This document shows positions 5,107-6,404 of a stretch of 6,404 nucleotides of DNA, one piece after another. Every line of letters begins with the position of its first letter. Position 1 is the first letter of the stretch. The notes beneath the pieces were generated by a model, which saw only the letters and a program-made list of their open reading frames with translations, made no database searches and was not told the origin of the DNA. The DNA is from an uncultured Lacticaseibacillus sp. GTDB taxonomy: Bacteria; Bacillota; Bacilli; Lactobacillales; Lactobacillaceae. The position numbers and the translations under genes are program-made. The DNA lies in the NCBI GenBank assembly GCA_934339215.1, contig CAKRHU010000097.1, positions 1 to 6,404 on the forward strand, given 5' to 3'.

Positions 5107-6404
5107 TTGGGATGGTGGGCCGCGTGCCACGCGGCGATTTGGGCAAGTCTGGCGGCAACTTTGGCTTCAGATCCAGCATTGCCGGGATGGTAATAGTGGT
5201 GGCCGACGAGATTGTCTGGCATGGTTTGCATATCAGTCAGCTTATCTTTGGTGTCATGGGCATATTGATAATCTTTGCCATAACCGAGATCTTTCATCAG
5301 ATCCGTCACACCATTTCTGATCTGCAATGGCACTGGGTCGTCGCGATCATTCAATGCATCGGCTTTGGCCGCTTCATAGGCGGTATAAACCGCGTTGGAT
5401 TTCGGCGCTAAGCTCAAATACACCACCGCATGGGCCAAGTGCACGGCACATTCTGGCATGCCCAAGAACTGACAAGCTTGAAACACCGAAACACAGATCT
5501 CAACGGCGCGACTATCCGCCATGCCGACATCTTCGGAAGCAAACCGCACCAAGCGCCTGGCGACATAAAGCGGATCTTCACCACCTTCTAACATGCGCGC
5601 CAACCAATAAAGTGCCGCGTCCACATCAGAATTGCGCATAGATTTATGTAGCGCTGAAATCAAGTTATAGTGTTCTTCACCGTTTTTGTCGTAAAGCAGC
5701 TGCTTTTTTGTCAGCAGTTGCGCCACGGCATCTTTGGCCACTTGAATATGATCACTTTCATCGGTTTGCGCATTAGTCACTGCCATTTCCAACGTGTTGA
5801 GCGCAATGCGCGCATCCCCATTGGCAAAATCCGCGATTTGGTGCAAGACCTCATCAGATATCTCAACTTTTGAAGACCCGTAGCCGCGCGGATCGCGCAA
5901 CGCCCGCTTTAATAATGTGACCAAATCGTCTGCGGTCAGTGCTTGCAGGACAAACACGCGCAAACGACTTAACAATGCGGCATTGACTTCAAACGAAGGG
6001 TTTTCCGTCGTCGCGCCGATCAAGGTGATACTGCCACGCTCTACATATGGTAGAAACGCGTCTTGTTGGGCTTTGTTAAAGCGATGAATTTCATCAACGA
6101 ACACGATGGTCCGCTGACCTAACGCAAGATTTCCTTCAGCGTCTTGCATCACCTTTTTGATTTCAGTGATGCCACTAGTCACTGCCGAAAACGTGACGAA
6201 TTCGGCTTTGGTTTGCTTGGCAATGATCCGCGCCAGCGTGGTTTTCCCGACCCCAGGTGGACCCCAAAAAATCATCGAGGCCACATGATCGGCTAAAATC
6301 AGCTGCCGTAGCACGCGGTCTTTGCCTAGCAGATGCTGCTGTCCGACCACTTCATCGAGATTTTGTGGTCGCATGCGGCTGGCCAGCGGCGAAAACCGCT
6401 GTGT
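5100..6404 (-). CDS. rarA: Replication-associated recombination protein RarA (MgsA/WRNIP1 family AAA+ ATPase), partial at the N terminus
   Basis: An AAA+ ATPase that acts at stalled replication forks in the cytoplasm; the family works as a tetramer with single-strand binding protein and the clamp-loader-like fold of DnaX. Numbering from the first internal ATG at 6374, Walker A GPPGVGKTT is at 38-46, Walker B VFVDEIHRFN at 91-100, sensor 1 GATTENPSF at 120-128, the arginine finger region SRLR at 136-139, and a sensor 2-like GDARIALNTLE at 186-196. The rest is the C-terminal RarA/MgsA domain, with YNLISALHKSMRNSD and FASEDVGMADSRA. The frame stays open for ten more codons to the window edge (TQRFSPLASR before MRPQ), matching the usual family N terminus of PLAxRMRP, so the true start lies beyond 6404 and the internal ATG is not the start. 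About 434 codons are visible and few are missing. Confidence 0.95.
   Translation of the reverse strand, partial: TQRFSPLASRMRPQNLDEVVGQQHLLGKDRVLRQLILADHVASMIFWGPPGVGKTTLARIIAKQTKAEFVTFSAVTSGITEIKKVMQDAEGNLALGQRTIVFVDEIHRFNKAQQDAFLPYVERGSITLIGATTENPSFEVNAALLSRLRVFVLQALTADDLVTLLKRALRDPRGYGSSKVEISDEVLHQIADFANGDARIALNTLEMAVTNAQTDESDHIQVAKDAVAQLLTKKQLLYDKNGEEHYNLISALHKSMRNSDVDAALYWLARMLEGGEDPLYVARRLVRFASEDVGMADSRAVEICVSVFQACQFLGMPECAVHLAHAVVYLSLAPKSNAVYTAYEAAKADALNDRDDPVPLQIRNGVTDLMKDLGYGKDYQYAHDTKDKLTDMQTMPDNLVGHHYYHPGNAGSEAKVAARLAQIAAWHAAHHPKK

Noticed and set aside
5051..5641. Several + strand open frames opposite rarA
   Set aside because: They lie wholly or mostly antisense to a well-conserved AAA+ gene, are rich in Arg, His and Trp as antisense frames often are, and lack supporting signals.
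1..6404. CRISPR arrays, tRNA or rRNA genes, insertion sequences, phage genes, defence systems
   Set aside because: No regularly spaced repeats, cloverleaf-like sequences, transposase or integrase motifs were found; no gene-free stretch exceeds 140 bases.

Overview
The window is most likely chromosomal DNA from a low-to-medium-GC Gram-positive bacterium, probably a member of the Lactobacillaceae. This rests on strong GGAGG-type ribosome binding sites, a GntR/UTRA regulator beside a GH1 phospho-beta-glucosidase and a Lac/Cel-family PTS permease, a catabolite-response-like site, and the overall look of the acetate kinase and RarA proteins. The genus cannot be fixed from the sequence alone.

Layout. 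Positions 1-84 hold the last 28 codons of a + strand membrane protein, followed by a 44-bp perfect inverted repeat (91-134) that can serve as a terminator for both strands. A GntR/UTRA regulator is read on the - strand (150-872, TTG start). It is divergent from a two-gene + strand operon: a GH1 6-phospho-beta-glucosidase (1003-2388) and a PTS EIIC permease (2400-3713). The 130-bp divergent spacer (873-1002) holds a recognisable promoter for each direction, a degenerate cre-like site over the regulator's -10 box, and a 7-bp inverted repeat. The operon ends in a terminator at 3717-3754. A second hairpin pointing the other way (3798-3831) ends the - strand unit, which consists of acetate kinase (ackA, 3851-5038) preceded upstream by the AAA+ protein RarA (5100 to beyond 6404, start outside the window). 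The rarA-ackA gap carries overlapping GC-rich hairpins but no clear - strand terminator and no clear ackA promoter.

How the genes work together. The permease and GH1 enzyme form an uptake-and-cleavage module: the EIIC would pass a beta-glucoside across the membrane with phosphorylation, and the GH1 enzyme would split the 6-phosphoglucoside. EIIA and EIIB are absent here, so they must be supplied from elsewhere. The GntR protein is the probable local, sugar-phosphate-responsive regulator. AckA makes ATP from acetyl phosphate at the end of fermentation, and RarA is a replication-fork maintenance ATPase; their adjacency looks positional rather than functional.

Nothing here amounts to a new system. 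The points most worth a second look are a set of active-site-region substitutions in the acetate kinase, the interlocking hairpins between rarA and ackA, the compact divergent control region, and the EIIC without its EIIA/EIIB partners.
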